From Rhizobium leguminosarum (lineage in GTDB: Bacteria > Pseudomonadota > Alphaproteobacteria > Rhizobiales > Rhizobiaceae): a stretch of DNA of 64,000 bases. Of the stretch, positions 53,667 to 62,871 are shown piece after piece; the stretch's first letter is position 1; the number at the start of each line of letters is the position of its first letter. The notes below the pieces were generated by a model, which had not been told where the DNA came from, searched no databases, and saw nothing but the letters and a program-made list of their open reading frames with translations. The position numbers and the translations under genes were made by a program. Where the stretch lies: assembly GCF_001679785.1 (NCBI RefSeq), contig NZ_CP016289.1, positions 124,001 to 188,000 on the forward strand, read 5' to 3'.

Positions 53667-54473
53667 ATGAGCGCACCCGCCTTCGAAATTCGCCAAGGCA
53701 CCTCCCCCGTCATCCTCGGTTTCCCCCATACCGGCACCGACGTGCCGGCTGAGATCGCCGATCGTCTCAACGACAATGGCCGCATCCTCGCCGACACCGA
53801 CTGGCACATCCACCACCTCTATGACGGCCTACTCGACAACGTCACGACAGTGCGCGCCACCTTCCACCGCTACGTCATCGACGCCAACCGCGATCCCCAG
53901 GGCGTCAGCCTCTATCCCGGCCAGAACACCACCGGCCTCATTCCCCAGACGGACTTCGACGGCAAGGCGATCTGGAAGGATGGGCAAGGACCTGATGAAG
54001 CCGATATCGCGGCGCGGCTGCGCGACTTTCATGCCCCCTATCATGCTGCCCTTGCCGCCGAGATCGAGCGCGTGAGAGCAATCCATGGCGTCGCAATCCT
54101 CTACGACTGCCACTCGATCCGCTCCCACATTCCCTTCCTCTTCGAAGGCAAGCTGCCGGATTTCAATATCGGCACAGACATGGGCAAGACGTGCGACAGC
54201 GCGATCGAGCAGGCGACGCTCACCGTCGTCGAAGCCGCCGAAGGCTACGACGGCGTGCTCAACGGTCGCTTCAAGGGCGGCTGGACGACCCGCCACTATG
54301 GTCGGCCCGACACTGGTGTGCACGCGATCCAGATGGAGCTCGCGCAATCGACGCATCTCCAAACCGAGGCGGCCCCCTTCGCCTACGACGCCGCCAAGGC
54401 GGACAGACTTCGCGTTCATCTCAAAAACATTCTTGTGCGCATCGAACAGATCGCGCCAGGCCTGAAACGATAA
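53667..54473 (+). CDS. hutG: N-formylglutamate deformylase
   Basis: A 268-residue zinc hydrolase that turns N-formyl-L-glutamate into glutamate and formate, the last step here. The family pattern starts GFPHTGTDVPAEI and has LADTDWHIHHLYD, ILYDCHSIRSHIPFLFEG and a late HAIQMELAQSTHLQ. No clear SD is seen; the ATG follows the palindromic repeat. It is separated from hutH by 202 bp but is in the same direction and between hutH and hutU, so it belongs to the operon. Confidence 0.88.
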   Translation: MSAPAFEIRQGTSPVILGFPHTGTDVPAEIADRLNDNGRILADTDWHIHHLYDGLLDNVTTVRATFHRYVIDANRDPQGVSLYPGQNTTGLIPQTDFDGKAIWKDGQGPDEADIAARLRDFHAPYHAALAAEIERVRAIHGVAILYDCHSIRSHIPFLFEGKLPDFNIGTDMGKTCDSAIEQATLTVVEAAEGYDGVLNGRFKGGWTTRHYGRPDTGVHAIQMELAQSTHLQTEAAPFAYDAAKADRLRVHLKNILVRIEQIAPGLKR

Positions 54474-54497
54474 CGATCTCTCGACAGGGGAACCGCC

Positions 54498-56171
54498 ATG
54501 AGCAATCCACGCCACAATATCCGCGAAATCCGCGCGCCCCGCGGCAACGATCTCAATGCCAAGAGCTGGATGACCGAAGCGCCGCTGCGCATGCTGATGA
54601 ACAATCTCGACCCCGATGTCGCCGAAAACCCGAACGAGCTCGTGGTCTACGGCGGCATCGGCCGCGCCGCCCGCACCTGGGAGGATTTCGACCGCATCGT
54701 CGCGACGCTGAAGACGCTGACGGAAGAAGAAACCCTGGTCGTCCAATCCGGCAAGCCGGTCGGCGTGTTCCGCACCCACAAGGATGCGCCGCGGGTGCTG
54801 ATCGCCAATTCCAATCTCGTGCCGCATTGGGCGACCTGGGACCATTTCAACGAGCTGGATAAGAAGGGCCTTGCCATGTACGGCCAGATGACGGCCGGTT
54901 CGTGGATCTATATCGGCACGCAGGGCATCGTGCAGGGCACCTACGAGACCTTCGTCGAGGCCGGCCGCCAGCATTACGGCGGCAATCTCAAGGGCAAATG
55001 GATCCTGACCGGCGGCCTCGGTGGCATGGGCGGCGCCCAGCCGCTCGCCGCCGTCATGGCCGGCGCCTGCTGCCTCGCCGTCGAATGCAATCCCGATTCG
55101 ATCGATTTCCGCCTGCGCACCCGCTATGTCGACGCCAAGGCCGAGACACTGGACGAGGCACTCGAGATGATCGACCGCTGGACCAAGGCCGGCGAGGCAA
55201 AGTCCGTCGGCTTGCTCGGCAATGCTGCCGAAATCCTGCCGGAGATGGTCCGCCGCGGCATCCGCCCCGATATCGTCACCGACCAGACTTCGGCCCACGA
55301 CCCGATCAACGGCTACCTGCCGAAGGGCTGGACGATGGGTGAGTGGAAGGCAAAGCGCGAAAGCGATCCGAAGGCTGTGGAAAAAGCAGCGCGCGCCTCG
55401 ATGCGCGAACATGTTGAAGCGATGATCGCCTTCTGGAATGCCGGCGTGCCGACCCTCGATTACGGCAACAACATCCGCCAGGTCGCCAAGGATGAAGGCC
55501 TCGAAAACGCCTTCGCCTTTCCGGGCTTCGTGCCGGCCTATATCCGCCCGCTGTTTTGCCGCGGCATCGGCCCCTTCCGCTGGGCCGCCCTTTCCGGCGA
55601 TCCGGAGGATATTTACAAGACCGATGCCAAGGTGAAGGAATTGCTGCCTGACAACAAGCATCTACATCATTGGCTCGATATGGCCAGGGAGCGCATCGCC
55701 TTTCAGGGCCTGCCGGCGCGCATCTGCTGGGTTGGCCTCGGCGACCGCCACAAGCTTGGCCTCGCCTTCAACGAGATGGTGAGAACAGGCGAACTCTCCG
55801 CCCCGATCGTCATCGGCCGCGACCATCTGGACTCAGGCTCCGTCGCTTCGCCGAACCGCGAGACAGAGGCAATGAAGGACGGCTCCGACGCCGTCTCCGA
55901 CTGGCCGCTGCTCAATGCCCTGCTCAACACGGCATCGGGCGCCACCTGGGTGTCGCTGCATCACGGTGGCGGCGTCGGCATGGGCTTCTCGCAGCATTCC
56001 GGCATGGTCATCTGTGCCGATGGCACGGACGATGCCGCAAGACGCCTCGAGCGCGTGCTCTGGAACGACCCGGCGACCGGCGTCATGCGCCACGCCGATG
56101 CCGGCTACGAGATCGCCATCGACTGCGCCAAGGAAAAGGGCTTGCGCCTGCCCGGCATTCTCGGGAACTGA
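54498..56171 (+). CDS. hutU: Urocanate hydratase (urocanase)
   Basis: A 557-residue NAD+-dependent enzyme that converts urocanate to 4-imidazolone-5-propionate. The sequence begins with [18 protein letters not shown], and has [25 protein letters not shown] (dinucleotide binding) and a Cys-containing [20 protein letters not shown], all typical of HutU. ATG 54498 follows GACAGGGGA. Length is as in other bacteria. It is the second pathway enzyme and is 24 bp from hutG. Confidence 0.93.
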   Translation: MSNPRHNIREIRAPRGNDLNAKSWMTEAPLRMLMNNLDPDVAENPNELVVYGGIGRAARTWEDFDRIVATLKTLTEEETLVVQSGKPVGVFRTHKDAPRVLIANSNLVPHWATWDHFNELDKKGLAMYGQMTAGSWIYIGTQGIVQGTYETFVEAGRQHYGGNLKGKWILTGGLGGMGGAQPLAAVMAGACCLAVECNPDSIDFRLRTRYVDAKAETLDEALEMIDRWTKAGEAKSVGLLGNAAEILPEMVRRGIRPDIVTDQTSAHDPINGYLPKGWTMGEWKAKRESDPKAVEKAARASMREHVEAMIAFWNAGVPTLDYGNNIRQVAKDEGLENAFAFPGFVPAYIRPLFCRGIGPFRWAALSGDPEDIYKTDAKVKELLPDNKHLHHWLDMARERIAFQGLPARICWVGLGDRHKLGLAFNEMVRTGELSAPIVIGRDHLDSGSVASPNRETEAMKDGSDAVSDWPLLNALLNTASGATWVSLHHGGGVGMGFSQHSGMVICADGTDDAARRLERVLWNDPATGVMRHADAGYEIAIDCAKEKGLRLPGILGN

Positions 56172-56176
56172 GCCCG

Positions 56177-56752
56177 GTGAGGATCCTGCGCGCCGGCGAT
56201 CACAAACGCATGCCCTGGAAAAACGGCAAGGGAGAGACGGTGGAGATCGCCGTCTTTCCACCCGGCGCTTCGATCAACGACTTCGACTGGCGCATCAGCA
56301 TGGCGACGGTCGCCGAGGATGGCCCGTTTTCGATCTTTCCCGGCATCGACCGGACGCTGGCGATCCTTGATGGCAACGGCATGGTGCTCGATGTCGCAGG
56401 CAGCATGCCCGTGCCGCTGACAACGGCAAGCGATCCCCTGCCCTTCCCGGCGGATATCCCCGTCGCAGCCAGGCTCTTGGACGGAGCGATCACCGATCTC
56501 AATGTGATGACGCGCCGTGACGGGCTCGCCCATACGCTGATCCGCATCGACGTCGATCACAGCAAGACCGTGCCGCTTTCGCCCTCGACATGCCTGTTGC
56601 TTTGCCATCGCGGCGCATTGTCATTCCGGCGGGACGGCGAGACCGGCGCGCTTGCGGCCGGCGATGCGCTGCTGATCGAGGACGCGACTGCTACCGCGCT
56701 GAAAATCGATGGCGAAGCCAGATGTTATCTCGCTTCGATCACCGCAGGCTGA
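56177..56752 (+). CDS. hutD: HutD-family protein
   Basis: A 191-residue cupin-like protein of the HutD/Ves family. The start GTG 56177 is five bases after the hutU stop and is the only good start; the longer frame lies in hutU. The family segment KRMPWKNGKGETVEIAVFPPG and FDWRISMATVAEDGPFSIFPG are clear. HutD limits the hut response or binds pathway intermediates; its exact role is not settled. Last gene of the hut operon. Confidence 0.85.
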   Translation: MRILRAGDHKRMPWKNGKGETVEIAVFPPGASINDFDWRISMATVAEDGPFSIFPGIDRTLAILDGNGMVLDVAGSMPVPLTTASDPLPFPADIPVAARLLDGAITDLNVMTRRDGLAHTLIRIDVDHSKTVPLSPSTCLLLCHRGALSFRRDGETGALAAGDALLIEDATATALKIDGEARCYLASITAG

Positions 56753-56927
56753 TCTTCGAACAACGAGTTGAAAACATTAAACAATCGTGGATTTGGCGAA
56801 GCATCTGCATAAACCATCGCCATCTCGGGCCATGGACGTCATTCCTCGTTTCGGTCTAAACTTCGCCCTTCTGATGAAGAAGAAGACCTAGACTGCCCGC
56901 AACGTGGCGGGGAGCAAGGGAGCAGGC

Positions 56928-57557
56928 GTGACGGATCCATACGATATTCTCGGCGTTGAACGCGATGCGGACGAGGCGCAGCTGAAGGCCGCCTATCGGC
57001 GCCTGGCGAAGGTTGCCCACCCCGATTCAGGTGGTGATTCGGACGCCTTCGCCAATCTGCAGAAAGCCTACGGGCTGCTTCTCGATCCGGTCCGGCGCAA
57101 GGTCTACGACGATACCGGCTATGACGTCGAATTCGCCGATGCGGCCGAATTGCAGGCGCTCGTGATGATCGAGAAGCTCGTCACCGACGCGGTGCTCGAC
57201 GAGCGTGCACCCGGAAGTTTCGATCCCGTCGCCGTCATGCAGGACAGCCTTTCCGAAGAACTGCGAAAGGCGCGTTTCAGCAAGAGCGAGCTGGAGCGCC
57301 ACGCCTCACGAATCGGCCTGCATCTGGAGCGGCTCGAAAAGCAGTCCGGCCGCGATGTGCTCGCCCACATGTTCCGCGCCCGCATCGAGGCGATCTCCAA
57401 GGCGGTCTCGGAAACCGAGGCGAAGATCAAGGCGACGGAACGCGCCGCCGACATGCTCTCCGGCTATGTCTACGACATCGATCCGCCGCCGCTGCCGGAT
57501 GCCGCGGTCACCAGCATCGAATGGGTCGAGGCCTCCAGAAACCGCTCCACCGGCTGA
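56928..57557 (+). CDS. J-domain (DnaJ-like) protein
   Basis: A 209-residue protein whose N-terminal 65 residues are a J domain (DPYDILGVERDADEAQLKAAYRRLAK) with the HPD motif in VAHPDSGGD, needed to stimulate Hsp70 ATPase. The rest is a long helical, coiled-coil-like region (LERHASRIGLHLERLEKQ) with no zinc-finger or substrate domain, so it is a class C J-protein. GTG 56928 follows GGGAG. It is not linked to a dnaK gene here. Confidence 0.78.
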   Translation: MTDPYDILGVERDADEAQLKAAYRRLAKVAHPDSGGDSDAFANLQKAYGLLLDPVRRKVYDDTGYDVEFADAAELQALVMIEKLVTDAVLDERAPGSFDPVAVMQDSLSEELRKARFSKSELERHASRIGLHLERLEKQSGRDVLAHMFRARIEAISKAVSETEAKIKATERAADMLSGYVYDIDPPPLPDAAVTSIEWVEASRNRSTG

Positions 57558-57576
57558 TGGCAGACGACGCCGGCTA

Positions 57577-57680
57577 GGAGCGGTTCAACTTTTTATGGAA
57601 GTCGCGGAACCGCTCGACTTTTTGCTTTAACGCAACTCCGGACGGAAAACCGCTTCGCACTTTTCCTGGAATTGCTTTTA
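57577..57680. repeat. RIME-like two-palindrome element
   Basis: GGAGCGGTTCAACT...GCGGAACCGCTC is followed by CGCAACTCCGGACGGAAAAC and GGAATTGC. This is the same structure as at 4284-4387. It extends to the stop codon of the convergent DUF899 gene. Confidence 0.65.
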
Positions 57681-58379
57681 ATAGGACAGCTTTGGATACC
57701 AGTCCGCCGGCCGGCCTTCTGGCGTCGAATCGATAACGGTCCAGAGCGGCATCAGGTCTGGTGCGCCGCGCGGATCCTCGCCAGGGTCGGCCGTCACCTC
57801 GCCCATCTCCTGGCTCCAGAAATGGCGGATGGTGCCGTCGCGGCGCGTGAAGACGTTGAAGGCAGCGTCATCACCACCACCCCTGCCGATTGCATGATAG
57901 TCGCGGCTATAATCGCCCGTCATGTCGGAATAGAGCGGCAGGTGGTGCCAACCGCGTTCCTTCTTGAAGGCGAGCAGCCTGCCGATCGGCGAAAGTGCGA
58001 CGACGGCAAGGGCTGCGCGCTGCTGGATGTCGGGCACCTCGCCGTCCCAGGCCGACAGCAGCGAGGTGCACATCGGGCATGGGCGCTCGCGTTCCGGGCC
58101 GAACATGTAGCTATAGACGATCAGCGTCTCCTTGTCGGCGAAGAGCTCGCTGAAGGATATCGGCCCATCGCTGCCTTCGAAGCGGTAGTCTTTCGTGACC
58201 TCGCCGCCCGGCGGCAGCGCCCGGCGCTGTACTGCCACGCGCTCGATGTGCCGGCGCAATTCGATCTCTTCGGCCAGCAGCGCGTCGCGGGCGCTGCGAT
58301 ATTCCTCACTCTCATTGGGGAACCGGACGCCATTCTTAGCCGCAAGCACGGCGGCGGGTACCAGATGCTGATTATCCAT
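57678..58379 (-). CDS. DUF899 thioredoxin-fold protein
   Basis: A 233-residue protein of the DUF899 family, which has a thioredoxin-like fold. A Cys pair is in ERPCPMCTSLLSAWDG, and the segment YHAIGRGGGDDAAFNVFTRRDG is typical. Family members are predicted dithiol-disulphide oxidoreductases of unknown target. No signal peptide was seen, so probably cytoplasmic. Its stop codon lies in the palindromic repeat. It is not obviously in an operon. Confidence 0.8.
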   Translation of the reverse strand: MDNQHLVPAAVLAAKNGVRFPNESEEYRSARDALLAEEIELRRHIERVAVQRRALPPGGEVTKDYRFEGSDGPISFSELFADKETLIVYSYMFGPERERPCPMCTSLLSAWDGEVPDIQQRAALAVVALSPIGRLLAFKKERGWHHLPLYSDMTGDYSRDYHAIGRGGGDDAAFNVFTRRDGTIRHFWSQEMGEVTADPGEDPRGAPDLMPLWTVIDSTPEGRPADWYPKLSY

Positions 58380-58539
58380 GACGATATCCTCCTTCTATTG
58401 CCGCGCGTCTCAGACGCGCAAAGGACGTGCTGAAGCCACGACCGGGTGGCAGCACATCATAGCAAGGACGATCGGCTGATGCGAAAGTCGACAGAGCCGA
58501 CGGAAAATATTTGCCCCGCGCTTTGGCCGGCTCGGCGCC

Positions 58540-58628
58540 GGATCGCCAAAGCCAAGCAGATCAAGATCGCGCGTTCCGAAATGCGGATCATCGAACCAGC
58601 TGATGATCAGCATCGCGCCCTTCCTAAA
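58540..58628 (-). pseudogene. AbiEii/AbiGii-type nucleotidyltransferase remnant
   Basis: About 30 codons survive of a toxin-type nucleotidyltransferase: KGAMLIISWFDDPHFGTRDL then DLLGFGDPAP. The GTRDLDLLGFGD string is the nucleotidyltransferase signature of AbiEii-type toxins, where the two Asp residues bind metal. Sequence on either side has lost the reading frame. No antitoxin partner is visible. It is a scar of a lost toxin-antitoxin system. Confidence 0.65.
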
Positions 58629-58734
58629 GGACGCCGCCGACCATGCAGCCGCTTGTTGACCTTGCGCATGCAGCGGAACGAGAGTGGTGTATCATGTAGG
58701 AGCCCGTGAACTCAATTCACCGTCGGCTACGAAC

Positions 58735-58995
58735 TCAGTGAACGGTGATCACCGGAATGCCAGCTTCGTCAGCGGCACGGATAAGCGCTGCCCGCGCGTC
58801 CTGAGCCGGAATTTCCCCATGAATTGCATGTCGGCACGCCCTAATCGCTAGAAGATATTCTTCTCCGTCGTCGATCGGCCAGCTAACCGTCAGCATCTCG
58901 GCGGCCTGGAAAAGAGTTGCGACAAGCTTGTATTTTTCCGGCCCACTCACAACCAGCATCAGAGGGGCAAACTCTTCGGATGTGCACCACTTCAT
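58735..58995 (-). CDS. DUF982 protein
   Basis: An 86-residue member of the rhizobial DUF982 family. The segment LTVSWPIDDGEEYLLAIRAC, the helix AIHGEIPAQDARAALIRAAD and the ending AGIPVITVH fit the family and match the layout of the 5278-5517 gene. ATG 58995 follows GGAAGG; ATG 59022 and the longer frame to 59160 are less likely. Function unknown; the gene stands alone. Confidence 0.72.
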   Translation of the reverse strand: MKWCTSEEFAPLMLVVSGPEKYKLVATLFQAAEMLTVSWPIDDGEEYLLAIRACRHAIHGEIPAQDARAALIRAADEAGIPVITVH

Positions 58996-59387
58996 GACAT
59001 TAGGCCTTCCCACAGTAAACATATTAGTAACCGTGCAAGAACCGTTCCGTGATCTTCGCTGGCATGCTGAAGCTCGCTTCGGAGGCCGCAGAATGGAAAG
59101 GAGAACATTTCTTAAAGGGCGCTTTAGTCGCCTCAGCATCGCCAGCGTCAGCATGGGCACCTGTTGGCAGGGAAACGGTCGCCGGCCTCATGACACGCCA
59201 TGCTGAAGCCACCAAAGCCGCCGACATGCTTCGCCTTGGCATCGCATCCAACGAGATGCAGCATTTTGTCGGCCTGCTATGTCAACGACGATCAGCGCGG
59301 GCCTAATCTGCGTATGGCCGTGGGGCCGAGTCGGAGCAGGACCGGTTAGTCCGAGTTGCCCCGCTGTCCAAAGCGCTGGAAAGCAAA

Positions 59388-59419
59388 AAGGGCGCTCGAC
59401 CCTTGCGGGGAGCGCCCTT
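59388..59419 (-). terminator. Rho-independent terminator
   Basis: A 10-bp stem AAGGGCGCTC/GAGCGCCCTT with a 12-base loop. On the minus strand it is followed by TTTGCTTT, giving a short T run. It would end a leftward transcript such as that of the small gene at 59674-59856. Confidence 0.55.
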
Positions 59420-59550
59420 ATCCTGTCGGACAACGAACCGTTCGACGACGTCGATACCGCGCGCATCCATTTTTCAGGCAGGACGGGTATATGGACCCTT
59501 TCCGCCGGGGTTTCAAGAGGCGGTTCTGCGGTTCTACACGATAATTGACC

Positions 59551-59668
59551 CTAGAACAGGAATCAGATTTTAGGCCGGGTCGGCCTAAAATCTGATCCTG
59601 ATCTAAATCAAAGAATTAGAGCATGATGTCGTCCGAAAACCGCTCACACTTTTCGGCATCATGCTCTA
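59551..59668. repeat. Complete RIME-like mosaic element
   Basis: Inverted relative to the 44863-44977 copy: CTAGAACAGGAATCAGATTT with TTAGGCCGGGTCGGCCTAAA, then GAGCATGATG...CATCATGCTC around AAAACCGCTCACAC. Two palindromes, ~118 bp. Confidence 0.8.
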
Positions 59669-59673
59669 GTCGA

Positions 59674-59856
59674 TCAGGAGGCGACACCAGTGATCGGATT
59701 GACCACGGGTCGTTCGCTTTTGTCCCTGACCCCAGCCGGCTGGACCACCGGCGGCGCCATCGATTCTGCGTCGGCGGGCTCCGGCTTTTCAGGAACGGCG
59801 CCGACATCCTTCGGTCGCCTCTGCTCGGGCTTTACGTTTTGATCATTCGTCGACAT
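59674..59856 (-). CDS. Small Pro-rich protein of unknown function
   Basis: A 60-residue protein with a strong AAGGAG Shine-Dalgarno seven bases before its ATG. The sequence is polar and Pro-rich (KPEQRRPKDVGAVPEKPEPA) and probably disordered. No domain or membrane helix. The SD supports it as a real gene. It lies divergent from the alpha/beta hydrolase gene and leads towards a terminator at 59388-59419. Confidence 0.6.
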   Translation of the reverse strand: MSTNDQNVKPEQRRPKDVGAVPEKPEPADAESMAPPVVQPAGVRDKSERPVVNPITGVAS

Positions 59857-59926
59857 TGTCGGTCTCCTTTCCAGGAAGAAGTCACGGCCGTCGACATGGT
59901 TCCGGCGATGGGATGGAGGACTACCG

Positions 59927-60568
59927 ATGCTTGACAGGTTTCTGCTGCAGGGCCCTCAGGATGCGCGCTTCACGATCCTTCTTGCGCATGGCGCCGGCGC
60001 GCCGATGGATTCGGCATCGATGACATCAGCGGCAAATGCGCTCGCCGGCGTCGGCTTCCGCGTCGCTCGTTTCGAATTCGCCTACATGGCCGCCCGCCGC
60101 ACCTCCGACGGTCGTAAACCGCCGCCGCGCGCCGAAACGCTCAATCCCGAATACGAGGCGGCCATTGAAGATCTCGGCGCCAGCGGCCCTCTGATTATCG
60201 GCGGCAAGTCGATGGGCGGCCGGGTCGCCAGCATGGTCGCCGACGATCTCCATCGCCGCGGGAAAATCGCCGGCCTGCTCTGCCTCGGCTATCCCTTCCA
60301 TCCGCCCGGCCAGCCTGGGAAGCTGCGCACCGGCCACCTCACAGGGCTGACGACGCCTACCCTGATCTGCCAGGGAACACGCGACGAATTCGGCACGCGG
60401 GACGAGGTGCCGGGCTATGATCTGTCCGACAGGATCGAGATCCTCTGGCTCGAGGATGGTGACCACGACCTCAAGCCGCGCAAGACGATCTCCGGCTTCT
60501 CCAGTGCCGACCACCTTTCCACGATGGCGAAGGCGGCAAAGGCATGGGCCGAACGATTGCCGGTTTGA
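59927..60568 (+). CDS. Small alpha/beta-hydrolase (KANL3/Tex30-like)
   Basis: A 213-residue cytoplasmic alpha/beta hydrolase. The nucleophile elbow is GGKSMGGRVAS, the N-terminal LLAHGAGAPMDS forms the oxyanion loop, and the acid and His are within CQGTRDEFG and LEDGDHDLKP. This is the compact KANL3/Tex30-type family; the substrate is unknown. ATG 59927 follows GGAGG. It stands alone, upstream of the RES/Xre pair in the opposite direction. Confidence 0.76.
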   Translation: MLDRFLLQGPQDARFTILLAHGAGAPMDSASMTSAANALAGVGFRVARFEFAYMAARRTSDGRKPPPRAETLNPEYEAAIEDLGASGPLIIGGKSMGGRVASMVADDLHRRGKIAGLLCLGYPFHPPGQPGKLRTGHLTGLTTPTLICQGTRDEFGTRDEVPGYDLSDRIEILWLEDGDHDLKPRKTISGFSSADHLSTMAKAAKAWAERLPV

Positions 60569-60608
60569 GCGTCACCAATTCCTCGGCGCCGGCCCGCGGC
60601 TGCAGCCG

Positions 60609-61280
60609 TCAGGCTGCAAGCTTCCTGACATCGATGCGTCGGTCGGTGGCCGAAACGGTGATTTCGAAGTGGTCGGCCTGCACCACGCCCTGAATGTTGC
60701 GCGGCCGGAGGGCGACGATGGCCACTCCACTTCTCAGCCGGACACTGTCATAGAGGATACCGGCGCCGCCGCTCGAGCGCACCTCTTCCCCCAGCACTTG
60801 CGACGCCGCATAGCTGGTGCCGTCATAGACATCGGGCCGCAGCATCTGCTCTCCGCGAATGTCGAGGTAATCACCCATCAGATTGGCCGAATAGCTTCGA
60901 TAGGTGCGCGCCATCGTCACCACCCCACGTGCGACAGCCTCGCGCCGGAGATGATGGCCAACTTCGGCGGCGGCTGTGCGGAGATCGTCGGCTGCATACC
61001 AGGCGCCGAGATCGGGGCCGTTGAAGCGCATTCCTCCCGGCGCAACATGCAGGAATGCTGCCATGACAATGCTGGCATTGGCAACGCCGTAAACCCATTG
61101 ATCCTTGGGAAGCCGTTGGATGCGGTCGACGACGAGACGATCATTGGTCCAGCCGACGAGTTCCATCACGGCTTCGAGATCGGCCGCCCTCGTCACCGTC
61201 TCGAAAAGTCCGATTGGCGGAAATTGCGACGGGATCAGCCGGTATGACGGACGCGGCGCCTCAGCAAAACGGTCGCTCAC
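60609..61280 (-). CDS. RES-domain toxin
   Basis: A 223-residue protein with a RES domain. RES toxins of type II toxin-antitoxin systems degrade NAD+ in the host cell. Visible parts are YRLIPSQFPP near the start with the first conserved Arg, a central region with Glu, and ILYDSVRLRSG with the conserved Ser. The start overlaps the antitoxin stop (ATGA), the standard antitoxin-toxin order. No signal peptide. Confidence 0.82.
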   Translation of the reverse strand: MSDRFAEAPRPSYRLIPSQFPPIGLFETVTRAADLEAVMELVGWTNDRLVVDRIQRLPKDQWVYGVANASIVMAAFLHVAPGGMRFNGPDLGAWYAADDLRTAAAEVGHHLRREAVARGVVTMARTYRSYSANLMGDYLDIRGEQMLRPDVYDGTSYAASQVLGEEVRSSGGAGILYDSVRLRSGVAIVALRPRNIQGVVQADHFEITVSATDRRIDVRKLAA

Positions 61281-61798
61281 CGGAAGACGATGTCCGCATC
61301 TTCGTAAGGCGTGAAGGCTTCGTCCAGCATATTTGGCTGCATGTAGAGGCCGCCGCGGGCGCCGTCGAGAAACCGGCGGACGGTCATCAACCCGTCCTGG
61401 GTCCCGTTCGTCACGATATCAAGCGGCGGATGGCCGCCGAAAACCGGCGCCTGATGCGGTGTGCGCAGCCAGGCGACGCCAGCGCGTTCATCGGAAAACA
61501 GCACGCCGAGCGCCTGATGGATGCCGAGCACGGCCGAGATGCGGGTCAGCGTATCGACATCGAGCGTGAAAGCGCCGTGCTCGCGCGCTTGTTTGGCCCA
61601 ATTGTGGTAGGTCGACCGAGAGGGATAGCCGAGCACGAGCAGACGCTGCTCCTCGCTCAGCCCCCAGAGATCGGAGATCGCCAGAAAGGTTCGCAGGGCC
61701 GGGGCGCTCAGCCTCTTGCGGTTGGCCGGAGCAAACCGCTCCATTTCCAGCCGCTGTGGCCCTTGGTCTTCCCGTTGCTCCCGTCGTGCATGCTGCAT
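61277..61798 (-). CDS. Xre/MbcA/ParS-type antitoxin
   Basis: A 173-residue antitoxin with an N-terminal Xre-like helix-turn-helix (FLAISDLWGLSEEQRLLVLG) and a C-terminal toxin-binding domain of the DUF2384/MbcA-ParS-Xre type (LTRISAVLGIHQALGVLF; AWLRTPHQAPVFGGHPPLDI). ATG 61798 follows AGGAGG; earlier ATGs lack this. It blocks the RES active site and represses the operon. Confidence 0.82.
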   Translation of the reverse strand: MQHARREQREDQGPQRLEMERFAPANRKRLSAPALRTFLAISDLWGLSEEQRLLVLGYPSRSTYHNWAKQAREHGAFTLDVDTLTRISAVLGIHQALGVLFSDERAGVAWLRTPHQAPVFGGHPPLDIVTNGTQDGLMTVRRFLDGARGGLYMQPNMLDEAFTPYEDADIVFR

Positions 61799-61855
61799 GA
61801 AAGCCTCCTGTCTTGAATTAGACATAGTCCAAATCTGGGCATTGATCAAGCGAAT

Positions 61856-62776
61856 TTAAAGGACCGCCTCGCTTGCCGCCTCCCGGATCGTCTGCATCAG
61901 GATCGATTGCGGCAGAGACGGCACGGCATCGGCGCGCATCGTCAACCCGACAGGCCCCTTGGTCTCGCCGGTATCGACCGGCAGAAGCGCCAGCCGCCCG
62001 TCGGCGACATCGTTGGCCACGACGCCGTTGGAAATGATCCAGATCGCATCGCTTGCCCTGAGGAAAGCGCGGCCGAACGAATCCGACACCGTCTCGATCT
62101 GGTTCGGCAGGCTGGAGACGCCGTTGGCGATGAGGAAATTTTCGACAACCGGCCGGATGATCGAACCCCGCGTCGGCATCAGCACCGTATAGTTGCCGAA
62201 GCCGGCAAACAGCGATTGCCGGCCGTCGAGCAGCGGATGGCCGGCGCGCACGGCAAACACCACCTGCTCGGAATAAAGATGCTCGAAGGAAAAGCCCGCC
62301 ATCTTCTCGGCGCCGGCCAGACGTCCGACGACGAGGTCGAGATCACCGACGTGAAGCTGTTCCAGCAGCACCGCGTTCTCGCCGGTGACGATCTTCACCC
62401 GGCTCCAGGTCTTTTCCTTGAGGAAGAGTTCCATCGCCCGCGGCATGATGCGCGATGACACCGTCGGCAGCGCGCCGATCCGGATCGGCGGCGCATCGGC
62501 GAACTGCTCCTGCGAGACGGAATCGAGGCCCTGGCGCAGCGCCGTCAGCGCGGCGCCGGCGTGCCGCAGGAAGACCTCGCCGTAGCGGGTGATCTTGATG
62601 CCGCGGCCGTCGCGCTCGAAAACATCGACACCCAGCACCTGTTCCAGTTCGCGGATCGTCTTGGTGACCGCCGGCTGGCTGACATGCAGCAATTCGGCGG
62701 CCTTCATGACGCTCTTCTGCCGCGCCACCTCGACAAAGGTTTGCAGATGGCGGAACTTGACGCGGCTGTCGATCAT
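61856..62776 (-). CDS. pcaQ: LysR-type regulator PcaQ
   Basis: A 306-residue LysR regulator with the N-terminal helix-turn-helix FRHLQTFVEVARQKSVMKAA ... LHVSQPAVTKTIRELE and a C-terminal effector domain. PcaQ activates the protocatechuate genes with beta-carboxy-muconate or related compounds as inducer. ATG 62776 is used; ATG 62785 would overlap the putative operator. It is divergent from pcaD, with a PcaQ-type box in the gap. Confidence 0.85.
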   Translation of the reverse strand: MIDSRVKFRHLQTFVEVARQKSVMKAAELLHVSQPAVTKTIRELEQVLGVDVFERDGRGIKITRYGEVFLRHAGAALTALRQGLDSVSQEQFADAPPIRIGALPTVSSRIMPRAMELFLKEKTWSRVKIVTGENAVLLEQLHVGDLDLVVGRLAGAEKMAGFSFEHLYSEQVVFAVRAGHPLLDGRQSLFAGFGNYTVLMPTRGSIIRPVVENFLIANGVSSLPNQIETVSDSFGRAFLRASDAIWIISNGVVANDVADGRLALLPVDTGETKGPVGLTMRADAVPSLPQSILMQTIREAASEAVL

Positions 62777-62783
62777 CGCTCGC

Positions 62784-62799
62784 ATAACTCCAGGGTTAT
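62784..62799. promoter_or_regulatory. PcaQ box
   Basis: ATAACTCCAGGGTTAT, a near-palindrome, fits the ATAAC-N6-GTTAT type of site bound by PcaQ (reported motif ATAACC-N4-GGTTAA). It lies between pcaQ and pcaD and would control both. Confidence 0.65.
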
Positions 62800-62871
62800 C
62801 GAAACGCCAATAAATATCATTTTACTTAACCGGATCAACCAGTCAATTTCACCATTCAGGAGGAGAGTGAC

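Larger units (their letters stand above)
58996..59673. other. 678-bp intergenic stretch with hairpin and repeat
   Basis: No gene is well supported. A weak 80-codon frame on the plus strand (59064-59306, starting MLKLASEAAEWKGEHFLKGA) lacks a clear SD. The stretch contains a terminator-like hairpin at 59388-59419 and a RIME-like element at 59551-59668. Confidence 0.45.

Noticed and set aside
53829..55661. 610-codon minus-strand frame over hutG and hutU
   Set aside because: It spans two real genes on the other strand; a codon-bias artefact.
59279..59548. Plus-strand frame through the 59388-59419 hairpin
   Set aside because: It crosses a terminator-like hairpin and has no start signal or domain.
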